From: Basidiobolus meristosporus CBS 931.73
Taxonomy: Eukaryota > Basidiobolomycota > Basidiobolomycetes > Basidiobolales > Basidiobolaceae
Direction of reading: 5' to 3'
NCBI GenBank assembly: GCA_002104905.1
Contig: MCFE01000465.1
Span: 1 to 64,000, forward strand
DNA: 64,000 bases
Below are positions 33,665 through 46,195 of the stretch, piece by piece. A program made the position numbers and the translations under genes. The first letter of the stretch is position 1. The number at the start of each line of letters is the position of its first letter. The notes beneath the pieces were generated by a model, which saw nothing but the letters and a program-made list of their open reading frames with translations, was not told the origin of the DNA and did no database searches.

Positions 33665-36368
33665 CTTCTCTGGAGTTACACGACGACCTACCTCAATCTG
33701 CCCACAAATCCACTGCACTTATTGCTAATCATGGAGTAATTTCGTATGGATCATTATAGTTCGAATTAACATCATCTGTAGCAATCTTTAATGACAGCAA
33801 ACTATTTTCAGGAACAAATAATTCGTGCACATATTTCCTTTTCTTCCCGTTCCATTCACCCTGATTTGGAAGGGCTTGTTGGATACTGAGTAGCTGTGAA
33901 GTCGCCCAAGAGCAAGAATGTTCAAACGGTCGTAGCACCAGACAGTATTGCTTCGAAATCGCCCACTCTGGCTACCTCATTGGTATCCCAGATGCAGGCC
34001 ACTGATTGTGTTCGAAAGGATCGATGATGTCAACTTACAAATAAGGCCAAGCTATTAACCGATCAGAGTGAGGTCCATACAAAGCGGCACTTTTCTAATC
34101 AAAAATATGGGGCAACGATCCAATCATGGATATTGCACGAGATTCCTCAGCTACAGCACTTTCCAAATCCACCGACATTCATTCCAATCTACGGCGATTA
34201 CCAGAGAGGGCGATGTGGATGATGGAAGCATCTTCACACGGCTAGCATGCTGCAATTACCCCAGTCCTAACCCGTTTACCATGGCTTTGCCTCGGGCAGC
34301 GGGGTGATGAGATGCGAAATTAATCGGAATCGCCCAGCATAGCACACATAATGCCGCCATGATGGGTCTCCAGTGGCATCGACGCAGGGCTAATGATTGG
34401 CTGGAGGACAAGCTTAATTGCCATTAAATTTAGGGCGGCTTTAATTTAGGTAGCCTTAACTATCATAGCCATGGAGATGCCGTTCCACAGATATCCAGTT
34501 ATCGGCGGGATCAAGTGATATTGATTAAGGCTCTAAGACACCAGGGGCTAGCGGCCGAAGGATCAATGGCTACGGCTTCGCTCCGATCCCTTCAGGGCGG
34601 ACGAGCGCTGACTTCACGCCAACTACGTATGTATTATCAGCTATTACGGGGATGATATTTGCGATCAAAGGCCCAAGATGGCCACTCATAAATGCATGCA
34701 TAAGCTGGTCAGGATGCAGGACCTGGGCGTCGGATGAATCATTGGTATGGCACACTCACCCAATATAGAGACCTACGAGTGAAAGGCGGGTGATTTCCAG
34801 CATCGCCCTCGATAAGTTGACTTGCCACTTGGCGGACGGGCCGAGATAAGAGGCCAGGTTGTATGGAATGCCCTACGCATCCAATCACGGGCGACTTCGA
34901 GGCTTTGACTTGATTACATGATGGATTTATCCGCTGATGATTTCCCATGGACCCAATGGAGAGCCTCACCGTTTTGCCAACTTTCTCCACATGGTTTGAA
35001 ACTCCACAGCGTGATTCGGCCCTCGAGGGTGGGTGAATGTGTCGGACTTCGGGCGGATCGATAAACGAGGAGATGTCTCTATTCCTCTTGGGCCGCACCA
35101 CTGAAGAGCATTCTTATTTGCTCCGGATCTCCCTTGTGACTCTGACCCCGGGGTTATCATTCGCATGTAACGCATCCCCTCGTTGATGATGGAGCGGCTG
35201 GTAGATCACTCCGGCCCTGAAGCTCTAAGGCCAAGATACTAGTGATGTGTGGTACCCGCGCATCAGTATATTCTGTCTGCCTCAAGCCTTTTCCAAGGTT
35301 AGCAATGGAGAATTGCTAGAAAGAGATGATGAATTGCGATCTCGATGGCTTTCTGTGCACTGTTTGGGGCATCATCTAGGCTATTGTTGGACAATAGGCC
35401 GACATACGCCACTGGGTTGGCTTAAGATTCGTGAATTGCTGTATGTGTTGGCTGTCGCAAAAGGAAACTCTATTCTTAGTGCTTCTGAGGTGAAACAGTT
35501 ATTTTAAGCGGTTGGCTCAGGAAATCCCTACTACGTAACTCCAGCATGGAATTAAATTGCCAAAGATCTCCGAGTTAAATCACCATGATGATAATGAATC
35601 CATGAAGCTAAATTTGCTCTTCACGAATCACCATTCAAGGCACCTATTTTGCGCCAAAATGAAAAATTCAATCGGCGCTTCAAATGACCCACACCATCGT
35701 TTAAGGAAACGGTCGACAAAGTTCAAACTCTATTCAACGATGGTCCTTGATTTTGGCGGAAGAGAATACACCTATCACGCAGTGTGCTGCGATCATTGGC
35801 GCTCATTTTCGGGGAGTGTACGATTGTGGGTATTGGTCGCCCTATTGAACGAGCGCGAACTTCAACGAAGGGCACTGGGATTTGTTTATAGGCAAAGTTA
35901 GCACCTATCAATCTCCGGTTTTCATGGAGGAGGCTCATCGTGCCCAAGCTGGGGCTGGTTTTTGAACTTCCCCAGATCTCTCCAGAGTCATATGCATATG
36001 GAGTAGAGTGAATGCAGGGAGAAGACATGAACTATCATGTTCGGCTGGTTCATAGCAGTTAGTATTCAGTCTCGAACTGCCTTGGATGCTTGCCAAGGTA
36101 TGTTTGACTCATCTTCCTGAGACCTCTCATAAGACATCCTTACCGGCACCTTTACAGAGCTTGTACAAGTGTATAAATATTTAAACTCGACTCAGCGCAT
36201 TCATAAATGAGCATCATACTCATTTAAATACGCCAAATCACTTCTATGCTCCCATTACCACCTTCAATAAGCTCTACAATGGCAGAGAAACTTCTTTACT
36301 GCTGATGGCTAACTTTACATCTCTACTGTCATTGTTGAGACAGCTTTGACTTAACTGGCCACTGGATA
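33665..36368. other. Intergenic stretch with an unexplained overlapping-ORF patch
   Basis: About 2.7 kb. Between 34570 and 35180 three minus-strand frames are open in succession and overlap, and the stretch looks more GC-rich than its flanks. This could be an old decayed gene or transposon, but no domain is recognised. The rest is featureless. Confidence 0.35.
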
Positions 36369-36725
36369 TGTTACAATACTGAGAATCGTTGTGAGTCCTG
36401 TAATGTAATGACATCTAAGTACTCCCTTAATGTTGTCACTTGTATCACAGAATACTTATCTTAGAGAATTATGCCCAAATTCTTAATAGATGTTTGCTGA
36501 AAGTAGTTTCCCAAAATATCAGATACCCTAGACATGAAAAATCTTGAAGCTGCTTGAAGTGACATATTCTCTTGGGATCTTTCTAAGCATATTGCAAATA
36601 TTTGCTTTGCAAAGACCATATAAATGTACAAAAACCACTTTTACACTCAATCAAATGTTATGCAATGACCACATAATCTGCTTGTTCTCCCAATCACTTC
36701 CAGTATTTCTAGAGTTTGCTCCATA
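36369..36725 (+). mobile_element. Copia LTR copy, diverged
   Basis: Starts TGTTAC and follows the LTR at 53491-53839 block by block, including ATATCAGATACCCT versus ATAGCAGGTACCCT, TTTTACACTCAATCAAA and CTGCTTGTTCTCCCAATC. Its right limit is approximate because divergence blurs the CA end. Confidence 0.65.
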
Positions 36726-36858
36726 GCCTATGTGACCCAACAATGAAACCATAGGAAAGAGGCTTTTTGGCTATAGTCACAGGAGTGAAATGCCCACCTA
36801 AATGTACAGGGGAAGCAGCTCTAAAGTAGCAGAACAAGGTTTAAAGTGCATTTGACTT
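36726..36858 (+). mobile_element. Copia gag 5' fragment
   Basis: Aligns with the gag start of the copy at 53840, for example GAGGCTTTTTGGCTATAGTC against GAGGCCTTTGGGATATTGTC. It carries in-frame stops and is cut off by element X at 36859. Confidence 0.6.
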
Positions 36859-38030
36859 CCCCTATGAAAAATATTTGTGATGATCCCATCAAAAGGCTGT
36901 CTCAAAATATAGATCCTGCTACCAGAAGGCATTGATGCCATTAGGGCACCATGCACAAACTACAGAATAAAGTTGCACCTCAGATTTCACAAAAAACTTG
37001 GTCAAATCTTTTCATTACAACAATACATAAGTGGCTTTTAGTTGGCTCTCTGCCATTTCCTCACTTTAGTATCCCAGACACTCAGTCACGTACTATGTTT
37101 GCATACATTGATTAGTCATTGCCTCTTTTTCACACTCCTTACTTCTTAACACAAGTGATGCTCTTACTCTTCATGCATACAAACTGGCTTATTTCTGTTG
37201 AATCTTCAGTTGTAACTCAGTTGCCAACTGTACTGACCTATACAAGTCCTTATACCCAACACTGACATCAAGCCCAACCTCACACTCAACAAGTAGCTCC
37301 ATTATATTCCATCTTTCACTATGTATTTCTGCCAAAAACCTATTTTCCATCACTTTGGTGAGTACTCTATTGCTTTATTCCATTGGTTGCTTACTGGTTC
37401 CCATACATCCTGGTCTTCAACTAGCCCTGTAAAGTCTAGCACCTCATCTGCCAGTCTTTGCAGTAGATCCTTGCAAAATTCAAGTGCATTTCTTAAGCAC
37501 TGCTCTTGAAGAAGTGCTGCAACCTTTTGTTGTGCCTGTTATTGCCCCAAAATTCCACTGTAGGCATTGTGATTGTCATATGAGCTCTTGACATTGTTGC
37601 TTTGTCTGTCAGTGGAATCTCCACTCTGTCTACAGTGGAGTAGGTGGAGGCAGTGGTAGAAGAATTGCCTTTCTCTGCAAACACATCTATCTCACTTGAG
37701 CATAGCTCAACTGACTGCACTTCCAACTCTTGAGAAAACAGTTGTTGTGTAGTTGGTAATTCTTCTTAGCTATTATGGGATTCAGCCTGTTCTGGACTTA
37801 TTACATTAATTGGTGAGAACTGCAGCTTTGTTCTCATACTTCCCTGTCTCTGGCTTGAGTAGACTTTTTTCCCTTTACCTTTTTCTTTATCACTGCCATA
37901 TCTGTTACTGTTACTTTGTCTGAGTGCTTCTTGTATAGTACCATGTCTTCTCCTTGATAAATGCTGCACCAGTGCATCCACTTCTGCCTGCTTGTCCCTT
38001 ACCAACAATCTTTTGGTTACCTGGTGTTTC
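36859..38030 (-). mobile_element. Element X, copy 1 (truncated)
   Basis: Begins CCCCTATGAAAAAT and is similar over more than 1.1 kb to 58832-59990. Its minus-strand coding remnant (frames 37493-37726 and part of 37766-38230) encodes the same protein as copy 2, with motifs such as VEIPLTDKA and RLQHFFKSSA, but several stops interrupt it. It sits inside Copia sequence, so it either inserted there or was joined by rearrangement. The right end is missing: similarity fades at about 38030 and Copia sequence resumes by 38120. Confidence 0.65.
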
Positions 38031-38119
38031 CCAAGCTGCATGACAATCAGTAAAATTTGAGCCAAGTTACAAAAAAAGTATTCATTTGGGGCTGATGATA
38101 CCCAGGGATGTTCTATTTG

Positions 38120-38335
38120 CTGGAAATTGAGAATTTCACAATAAATCATATCAGATGATAACAAGTGCCCAATCTTAGGTCCATCAATAGTCACAATTGA
38201 ATTAGAGCAAGACAGTGAGATATTTTTCATACCTCAAGACACTACAACCATGTTTAGCCAGGATCAGTGCCACAAAATACCCCTAAAGTGGTCATTCCAG
38301 TATCACAAGGTAGAGATCCAACTGAACTATAAATA
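38120..38335 (+). mobile_element. Copia internal fragment (integrase-RT linker)
   Basis: Matches 55975-56145 of the larger copy, for example ATCAGATGATAACAA and GACACTACAACCATG. It is non-coding as it stands. Confidence 0.5.
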
Positions 38336-38388
38336 GCCAAAATTACTTTATCAATGACAATACTGTTGTAAAAAACTGTAATTCCTCC

Positions 38389-38717
38389 TGAATTGGGACC
38401 TTCCTTAACCTATTTTATGTGTTTGTTATGCCAAGACCATGTAAAAGTATGAATACTACTTTCACATTCAATAAATCATTAAGTGAAAACCACAAAATCT
38501 ACTTGTCCTCCCAATCACTTCCAATATCTCCAAGACTCCTAAAACTTGAACAACTTATCTAGTTTTTATGCTCTGGGTACCTGATATTTTGGTGAAAATA
38601 TTCTGAGTAAATCCTGACAAGGATTTTGTTCAGTATTCTCTAGGATTTGGAGGGAATGATCTAAGCAACTGAGTTATGTTAATATTTAGGTGGAATTACA
38701 AACTTTTACAACAAATT
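38389..38717. mobile_element. Two Copia half-LTRs in opposite orientation
   Basis: 38389-38555 matches the 3' half of the LTR on the plus strand (ATGCCAAGACCATGTAAAAG). From about 38556 to 38717 the sequence matches the 5' half on the minus strand (GGGTACCTGATATTTTGG, ending GGTGGAATTACAAAC). The junction is a small inverted rearrangement. Confidence 0.6.
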
Positions 38718-38729
38718 GTCGATATACTC

Positions 38730-39245
38730 AAGAAGTATCAAATGGAAGGCTGCAGCAACTCTGATGGAGGCATATTGTAACTTGATCAAAAGTCAGCCAT
38801 ATCAACAAAGTTTGGTGCCACTTGAAAGACCAAACTTCCTTTACCAATCTATGGTTGACAGTGTGATATATATCATGTGAGGAACATGTGCAGATATCCC
38901 ATATTCAGATGGAGTTATCAGCTAACATAATCAGGGCTATGGATCTGATCACATAGCAGTAGTTAAGTGGCTATTTAAGTACTTAAAGGGAAATGTTGAT
39001 ATCTGCTCAAAGTATGTCTATAAAGATTCATAACAGGATGTTTTGGGATACTCTGCTGCTCATTGGAGACAGAATTTAGAAGACAGATGATCCACCACAG
39101 AATAAGCCTTTTGTTGCTGTACAAGAGCAATTTCATGGGATTCAAGAGGGCAACCAACCATAGCACTTTCCACCACCCAGGCAGAGTATATGGCAGCCAG
39201 GGCCTTACATTGAAGTATATTCTGTGTATTGCTTTTCAAATGAAT
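38730..39245 (+). mobile_element. Copia RT/RNase H 3' fragment, decayed
   Basis: The plus-strand frame, broken by stops, reads SVIYIM, GTCADIPYS, VVKWLFKYLKGNVDIC, LGYSAAHW, GAISWDS and STTQAEYMAA, the ordered motifs at the end of Ty1/Copia pol. Several stops make it non-functional. Confidence 0.75.
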
Positions 39246-39259
39246 AAAGCAGGTATTCT

Positions 39260-42146
39260 GATAACCCAAGTGCGTAGCATCAATACAAAAGAGATATTTG
39301 AAGTATTTCGTAGAGGGCGTGCTACTCAGTTGCTAGTCAATCAAAGCCAGATTATTCATTACATTAGTAGCTTGTAGAATGACCAAAATTAGGGTTCTGC
39401 CTATCTAGATGGCGTTGCGATATGCAAAATTAATCGGATGACAAAAAATAACATACCGACCACGCATAAATGCAGCGCTGGTTTTTGCCAGGATGAGTTG
39501 CCAATTGAAACCAATTTATATCAATTATAGGAGAGTACGAAAGGAATCCATGGTAAATATTCAGGTTCACAATATCTGTATAAGAAGTAGCACCAAACTG
39601 TATGAAGTCTCGGGGAAGGGTTACCCTCGCAATCAAATTAAGCAATCCATGGTGGTGAGTGTATCAAAGCTGATTAGGACTAATTACCTGCAGCAAGTAG
39701 TTATGAGCGCGATAAAGCTTGTGATTTTTGCTTTATCAGTAGAAATTGATCGCATACAGTTGATTACTTGTTATTACAGGATCGCAGTTGGAATCAGTTG
39801 AATTCTTGTTACCAATCGAATTTGTACTTGTATATATGCTAGTATACTATACCTAGTACTTTAGGGAAGTACGCATGTCCAGGTATGAGCTACTCCGGCG
39901 ATATGTAAGATGTATGCTGGTGGCTGTGGCAAATTCGGAACACCATGCGCTCAATATAGTGTATTTACCCTATGACACTCAATTCAGTATGGTTGGATGG
40001 TCCAATTAGTCGCAACAGAAGGTACTTGGAGGCCTAGGAGATTCAGTCTTGCCCAGAGGAAATAAAATATTGAATCCAGGCAACGGCATCAAACTCCAAT
40101 GACATTGCACAAAATGATAATGGCAAATACAGGGGTTGAGTGACAAGGAGCTGGGCAAGCCTTACTCCGTTGTGCTAAAACATCCATCTCAACTCGCATA
40201 ATAATTGTCTTTATTTGGGTTGGTTGTCTTGCTGCGTCTGGGGGGCTATGGAAAATATCAACAATGAAAAGATCACTTTGATGAAAACTCAGTGGGATAG
40301 TAGGGAAAAGTGGCGGATTAGCGTTAAACAACCATGATTCATTGGTGGTGAGTGATGATTGCCTTGACTTGGGTATCGGTAGTACATCCCCCGACAGTCT
40401 AAATTATGATTAGCACGTTTAATCGGTAACGAAGAATAATTGGACAACGCTCTATCGCGGCGGTTAATCACCAGATTGATCGTACTGACATTGATCAAAG
40501 GAGCTTCTGGGTGCTTTCGTACTGCTTGAGGTGTGTGATTCATGAAAGCGTACAAAGCGCTTTGTTGAGTGGGTCTTCGCACATAAATCTGTACATTACA
40601 ACCATCTCCTGTCAAACCTAGTAGATGCATACTAAGCCCCAATAATTGTTTCTGTGCCTTTCTGCCACCATTTGTGTTTCCTGATAATGCATCATGGCCA
40701 AGTGCGCTATACTCCACCCTCGGGTTTTAGCATAGTTTAACCAGCTAATTGATATGGTGGTTATCTGGCCTCACTTCCTAGAGAAGTAAAGATGGACATT
40801 GCTAGTTTCCAATACAGGCATCCCATTTTGGCATTATCGTGATGCATGTGGATGTGGATGAGATTCGCCCCCTCTATGCCATGATTTCCAGCAATAGCGA
40901 CCATTAGAAAATCGACTTCAATATAGATCTTTTTGCATAGCTGGATTGGTGTATTCGGTCCCAGCAATATATCCCTTTTGTGCTCAATATCTTATTATGA
41001 CCTCGGCATGTGATTACCGATGGAGAAATGCAGACCTGTTTTGATAGGTGGCTGCAATCCCTGTCGAAATCGCATATTTGTTGAGGGTGTGAGATTTCTT
41101 AGGACACTCTGATCACTCCAAAAAGCCTTTTTCAGAACATACCAAGGATTCCTTTCTATGGAAAATCTTCCTTGAAAATGGTGCTGGTCTATGGTTTGGA
41201 AGGGGCATCGTTAGATGAGAAAACCTATACTCGTTTGTAGCGAATCGTGAATTGGCGAGGCGCCAGGCTATTTCGTGGTGGCTAGTGATTACGATGTGGA
41301 TTCTGTGTCAGTTGGTTACACCAAGCCAGAGATGACAGACTGCAGTCGTATTACACCAACTTCTCTAGTCCAACAACCAAAAGCCTTCTCTCCATAAATG
41401 TGCCTAACGTCTGACATATGTTACTCAAATAACCGATGGTTTATCTGTCACTTTGTCATGTAACTCTGTGAAAGATGGCTTATTTTCTCACGCTAGAATG
41501 CTTTCTTGAAGGTTGCTTAATGGCAGAGGGAATTGTTGCTTTGTCATAGGGCATCTGGAATCAGCCAAGTATACAGTGGGCTGATTGGCTAGAATACTAT
41601 CCATTGTTGACCATGTTCGTTAGAATGTTCCAACCATTCAGTCTGCTAGCAAGCATCGGTAAGCCCTCCTCACTCGAGTATGGCGATGGTGCTGGGATAC
41701 TTGCACGCTCTGCTCAATATAAGTTGGCTCCAAGTTTTGTTAGAGCATGTTTAGCAACCTTCATCGCCAAATGGGCATGAAGTGGCCTGTTCCTATTTGT
41801 CATATTTAATAAACTCGATTTACTCTAGGTGAACCAATGCGATGCGGATAGAATTGTGGAATTTAGCTCATACTGCATAGATGCAACTAGCAATACTCTG
41901 AGCTGTAGTTCTTCTATTTTTGTAAAATATCCAGGATAGAGACTCAATTTGGCAGAGGTATCGGAGTGAAGATTGATGCATGCATATATATATATTGATA
42001 AGCTTCTTTATAGCCCGTGGTGCCCTGATTTGGTTCCCACACATTCGTTCCATCATTAGTTTAAAAGACTGACTTGACTCGACTGAATTCCTACCTTCTA
42101 TCGTCCATCCACTCTTTTAAATTCCATTCTATTGTATAAGTGTAGC
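39260..42146. other. Intergenic stretch with unexplained minus-strand frames
   Basis: About 2.9 kb. Minus-strand frames at 40761-40967, 40289-40717 and 40089-40331 follow one another and could be pieces of one old gene (segments such as GIEGANLIHIHMHHDNA and ALYAFMNHTPQAVRKHP), but I recognise no family and cannot splice them together. The rest, to the promoter of the aminotransferase, is featureless. Confidence 0.35.
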
Positions 42147-43872
42147 ATGAGCCTTAGAAATATTTCTCGTACGTATGGTTTGTGCACCTTGCGCCCTCAA
42201 GTCAGCAGGCTCGCTTTAAGACCTGTTCACATTGTTAGACCTTTTTCTGCAGTCTCGCAAGGTATGTATTACGTAAAGGTCCTATTGTTTTAACGAGCCA
42301 AGAGCTGATCGAACTTCTGGGTTATAGTGGGAACTAGCGAGAGTAGCAAGAAGCGTGAAAAGATCATGAATCTCAACAATCTTAACCCAAATGTGAGAAA
42401 TGTGGAATATGCCGTCCGTGGAGAGATAGCTATTTTGGCCGAAACCTTAAAAGACGTTAGTGCATTTGAGGTTTCTCCTTGATTGCATATGCTTGTTACT
42501 TATCTTTTGCCGGTATATGTAGAAACTAAACAAAGGCGAAAACCTCCCTTTCAATGAAATCACCAATATCAACATTGGTAATCCTCAACAGCTGAAGCAA
42601 AAGCCTATCACTTTCTTTCGCCAAGTTTCCTCCCTTGTCGAGAATCCTGATCTCTTACTTGATGAAAATCGGGAAAAGGTCGAGGCTCTTTACCCTATTG
42701 ATGTAATTGAGCGTGCTAAAAAGCTGGTTAGCAGCGCTGGCGGTAGTGTTGGTGCATACAGTCACTCTATGGGAATACCATACATTCGTCAACAAGTTGC
42801 TAAATTTATCGAGGAGCGTGATGGCTACCCAGCTGACCCAGAGAAGATCTTCTTGACTGCCGGCGCTTCACCAGCAGTTCAGATGATCCTTCAGTGTATG
42901 ATTGACAAACCTAATGTCGGTGTCATGATCCCTATTCCTCAGTATCCGCTCTACACTGCATCCCTTGCCCTTTTCAACTCTCGTGCTGTTCCCTACTACT
43001 TGAATGAGGAGAAAGCCTGGGGAATGGACCCCAACGATCTCAAAGAGGCTATCCATAAGGCTCGTCAAGAGGGCACTGATGTGCGTGCTCTCGTTATTAT
43101 CAACCCAGGAAACCCCACTGGTCAATGTCTTTCCGATGAGAACATGAAGGAAATCATTGAGTTTTGTCATCGTGAACGCCTGGTTTTGTGTGCCGATGAA
43201 GTCTACCAGACCAACACTTACTCCGAAGATCTTCCATTCCATTCATTCAAGAAGATTCTTAGAAGCATGGGCCCTGATTATGAGGACTTTGAACTATTCT
43301 CCTTCCACTCAATTTCCAAAGGTGTGATTGGAGAATGCGGAAGACGTGGTGGTTATGTTGAATGTGTTGGCATCGACCCTCATATCGTTGAGCAGATGTA
43401 CAAGCTTGCATCAATTTCGCTTTGTCCCAACGTCCAGGGTCAAATTATGGTGGAGCTCATGGTCAACCCACCTAATCCAGGAGAGCCTTCTTATGACTTG
43501 TACAAGAAAGAAACTGATGATATCTATCACTCCTTGATCCGTAGAAGTGTTAAGCTCTACGAAGCATTCAACAACCTAGAGGGCGTCACTTGCAGCAAGG
43601 CTGAGGGTGCTATGTATCTCTTCCCACAAATTAGATTGCCTGCCAGAGCCATCGAGGCCGCTAAGACCGCCGGCAAACAACCAGACGCCTACTACAGTTT
43701 GGAAATGTTGAAGGCAACTGGAATCTGCGTCGTGCCAGGTAGTGGCTTCGGTCAGAAAGACGGTACATGGCATTTCCGTGCTACCTTCCTTCCACCTGAA
43801 CACACCTTTGATGAATTCATCAATTTGTTGAAGAATTTCCACGAAAAATTCATGGATCAACACAGAGACTGA
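42147..43872 (+). CDS. Alanine aminotransferase, probably mitochondrial
   Basis: Exons 42147-42261, 42328-42455 and 42523-43872 give 530 residues. The N-terminus is rich in Arg, Ser and Leu without acids (MSLRNISRTYGLCTLRPQ), a likely mitochondrial presequence. Fold-type I aminotransferase motifs include INIGNPQQLKQKPITFFRQV, GAYSHSMGIPYIRQ, NPGNPTGQCLS, CADEVYQTN and the PLP lysine in SISKGVIGECGRRGGY. It interconverts alanine and 2-oxoglutarate with pyruvate and glutamate. The length and the GECGxRGGY motif match the ALT group rather than aspartate aminotransferases. The gene stands alone, with a convergent neighbour beyond a 1-kb gap. Confidence 0.95.
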
Positions 43873-44856
43873 GCTTACTCAAAGGTATAGTTCTGCTGTC
43901 CTCAAAGATCTCTTTGGCATATACTTCATTGTTTGGAACACTGTATTTTTTTTCCATTTATTTAAGCTGCATCAATTAGAAAGAAGTTGGTGTTTAAATT
44001 GAATTAAATTGTTTATAACCCCCAATTTGCCCATTGAGTGATATATCCATTAGTCTTCACCGAGGAAGGAGCTTGAAATATGCAGCATTCCAAATAAGGG
44101 GACGAATAAGCAATGCTAATCACGCTTCAACCATCATGCATGATATTAATCGTGCTTGAGAGCATGACCCTATCCGTTTTGGTCATGCTGGGAGTTTCTG
44201 CATTAAAGGCATTCTTCAGGCGCTGGAATGAACAGGTTGGATCGGATTGGTGATGGCACTGAGCAACAGTGAGGGGAAATCGAGTTGAGCCACATTTATT
44301 CATGTATTTGCCGAGGTTCGATATGGGCATGTGCTCAAATCAAACTAATGGACGGGTTATTTCCAAGGTGTGTGAAGGTGAAGGTCACCATGGTTCACAA
44401 AACTAGGTTGGGGTGGGCAGTCTCATACCAAGAGCGCCGGTAGCGTTATATTGATTCAGATAGGAATAACCAGATCTCAAACTAGTAGCTGTGGACCAGC
44501 CAACCCGAATATGAAGTTCAAGTAGTATTCATAGGATGCTATCATCCGGTCTTGTGAAATTTCAGGCCTGGTGCAATAAATTTCGATCGATAAAGATCTG
44601 GTCTCAGTATTAAATTGACGTGAATGGCTCCTGTATTTCTCGTATTACAGGTACCATATACTCTCTGGAGGAGAATTCCTTCAATCACGCGGAACCAGTT
44701 TAGGCCGGTTTGTTGTTTTAACCTATACATTAGGGATTAGTGGTAGATACGTGCGTTCTGGAGTATCCGGACAGTATCCGGTCCGCTACCTCTATTGTCT
44801 GTAACCGGGAAGATGTAAGGCTTATCTTTAGCGTCTCGGTGGAGTTGATTAAAGCC
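43873..44856. other. Convergent intergenic region
   Basis: About 1 kb between two genes that point towards each other. No gene or repeat is recognised. Confidence 0.5.
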
Positions 44857-46195
44857 TCAAAATTCTTTGCCTTCTCTTTGTTTACCTGAAGGCTGAGGAT
44901 TAGCGAGCAGCCATCTGGCCGTTGGCTTATGAGTAAGACGGCTTACCGGTACGGGGCCGCAGATCTTTTCTCTAGTTTGCTCTATGGTTGGAAAACCCAA
45001 CGTTGAGTTTCGGGATTCCGGGGATCTGGAAAACATGGCTTTAGGGGAAGGCCGACCGTTGAACAAAAAGTCCTCGATCGAGGAGCGGGGTGAGGAGAAA
45101 TTGGAGGAGATGGATAATCCTTTCGGACGGTTCGACCTAAATCCTCCAAGGATTTTGGCCAGAGTTCCACGGTCTCGGCGTCGAGGAGACTCGGTGTGCA
45201 CGTCCATTTCGTCGTCATCGCATTCGAAATCGGAATGACAATCGACCACCGGAGAGTCGAGCTTCGACGCTAGAGTTGCGGCCAGTTTGAGTATACTTGG
45301 AACACAGTCGATAGCTTCACCACTGAAATCAACTTACCACACTCACTTGCGCGCTTTGGGCCAAACCGCTCAGCCCGTCTATTCTAAATGAGGGGCGGGC
45401 TGTTAACAAGCAAGTACAGTTGCAACTAGGGATACCATGACGTACCTCCATGGTGCTGGCCAAGTCAGTCTTGTTGTAGACTCCCCGAATCTCCCTGTTA
45501 GCCTCGATGGCCGTTTTAAACATCCTACTATCCACAAATAACTGCTCATGATTTCTTGCCAGAAGTATCGAGTCAACGATAAGGAATGTAGCCACATGCT
45601 CCAGGACTCCACAAAGAATCGCTGCTGTCCGGGAAGTGATCAGGGCGCGGCCCTTGGGTTGAAATATACAACTACTCCCCATGGTGCTGTAAATTGAGCA
45701 TTGGGCTCGCATGCATTCAACAACGGTAGTCAAGGGGAGCTGCCCCCGGGGAAACTCCCGAGGGTCACTCCGTAGCGACACCCGGCTCAAAAAGTTCTCG
45801 CCATCAGCGATCGCGTTGACGGCCAATGAGCCATGGGGACAGAGCCGATGCATGATGATGGAAAGCTTGCCATGATCAAGCCGATGGTCGGAGGATGCCT
45901 TGACCATGGTGTAAATCATCTCATCCAAAAATACATTCAGGTACTGGACAGCAGTCTTGGAGATGCGGTGGACGCCGTATTTCCTGGCTGTTGTCCGCGC
46001 CGCACGGTACGAAATGAACACAAATTCGGGGGCTGGGAGGTTCAGAGATTTGGTTAAATTGGCGCAATGAGCAAGGATGTCCCTTGTCCAGGTGGCATCG
46101 GTATGTTAAAGAAAGTACCTTTGGTTTGGGTGATGGTCATTGTCAATGAAGTGGTGTGGCTCTATTGGAGATGTAGGCAAAGGCACCAGTTGCAT
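44857..46195 (-). CDS. Unidentified protein with a possible histone-fold-like N-terminus
   Basis: Exon 1 is 46119-46195 (MQLVPLPTSPIEPHHFIDND). After a 36-nt intron, exon 2 starts at 46082 and reads ILAHCANLTKSLNLPAPEFV, then ARTTARKYGVHRISKTAVQY and LNVFLDEMIYTMVKAS, whose helix pattern resembles a histone fold. Exon 2 continues to about 45446 with HVATFLIVDSILLARNHE. The last coding part (44857 to about 45322) is open in a different frame: FSGEAIDCVPSILKLAATLA, then an acidic patch and a Ser/Pro/Arg-rich tail. I could not find a splice pattern joining the middle and last parts in frame (45322-45446), so the structure there is unresolved. The family is not recognised; the histone-fold idea is inference from helix pattern only. 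Confidence 0.55.

Noticed and set aside
45384..45437. Possible second U12-type intron (GTATCCCTAG start, TTGTTAAC branch-like sequence, ATTTAG end)
   Set aside because: The 5' site matches only the first part of the consensus, and removing it gives an immediate in-frame TAG.
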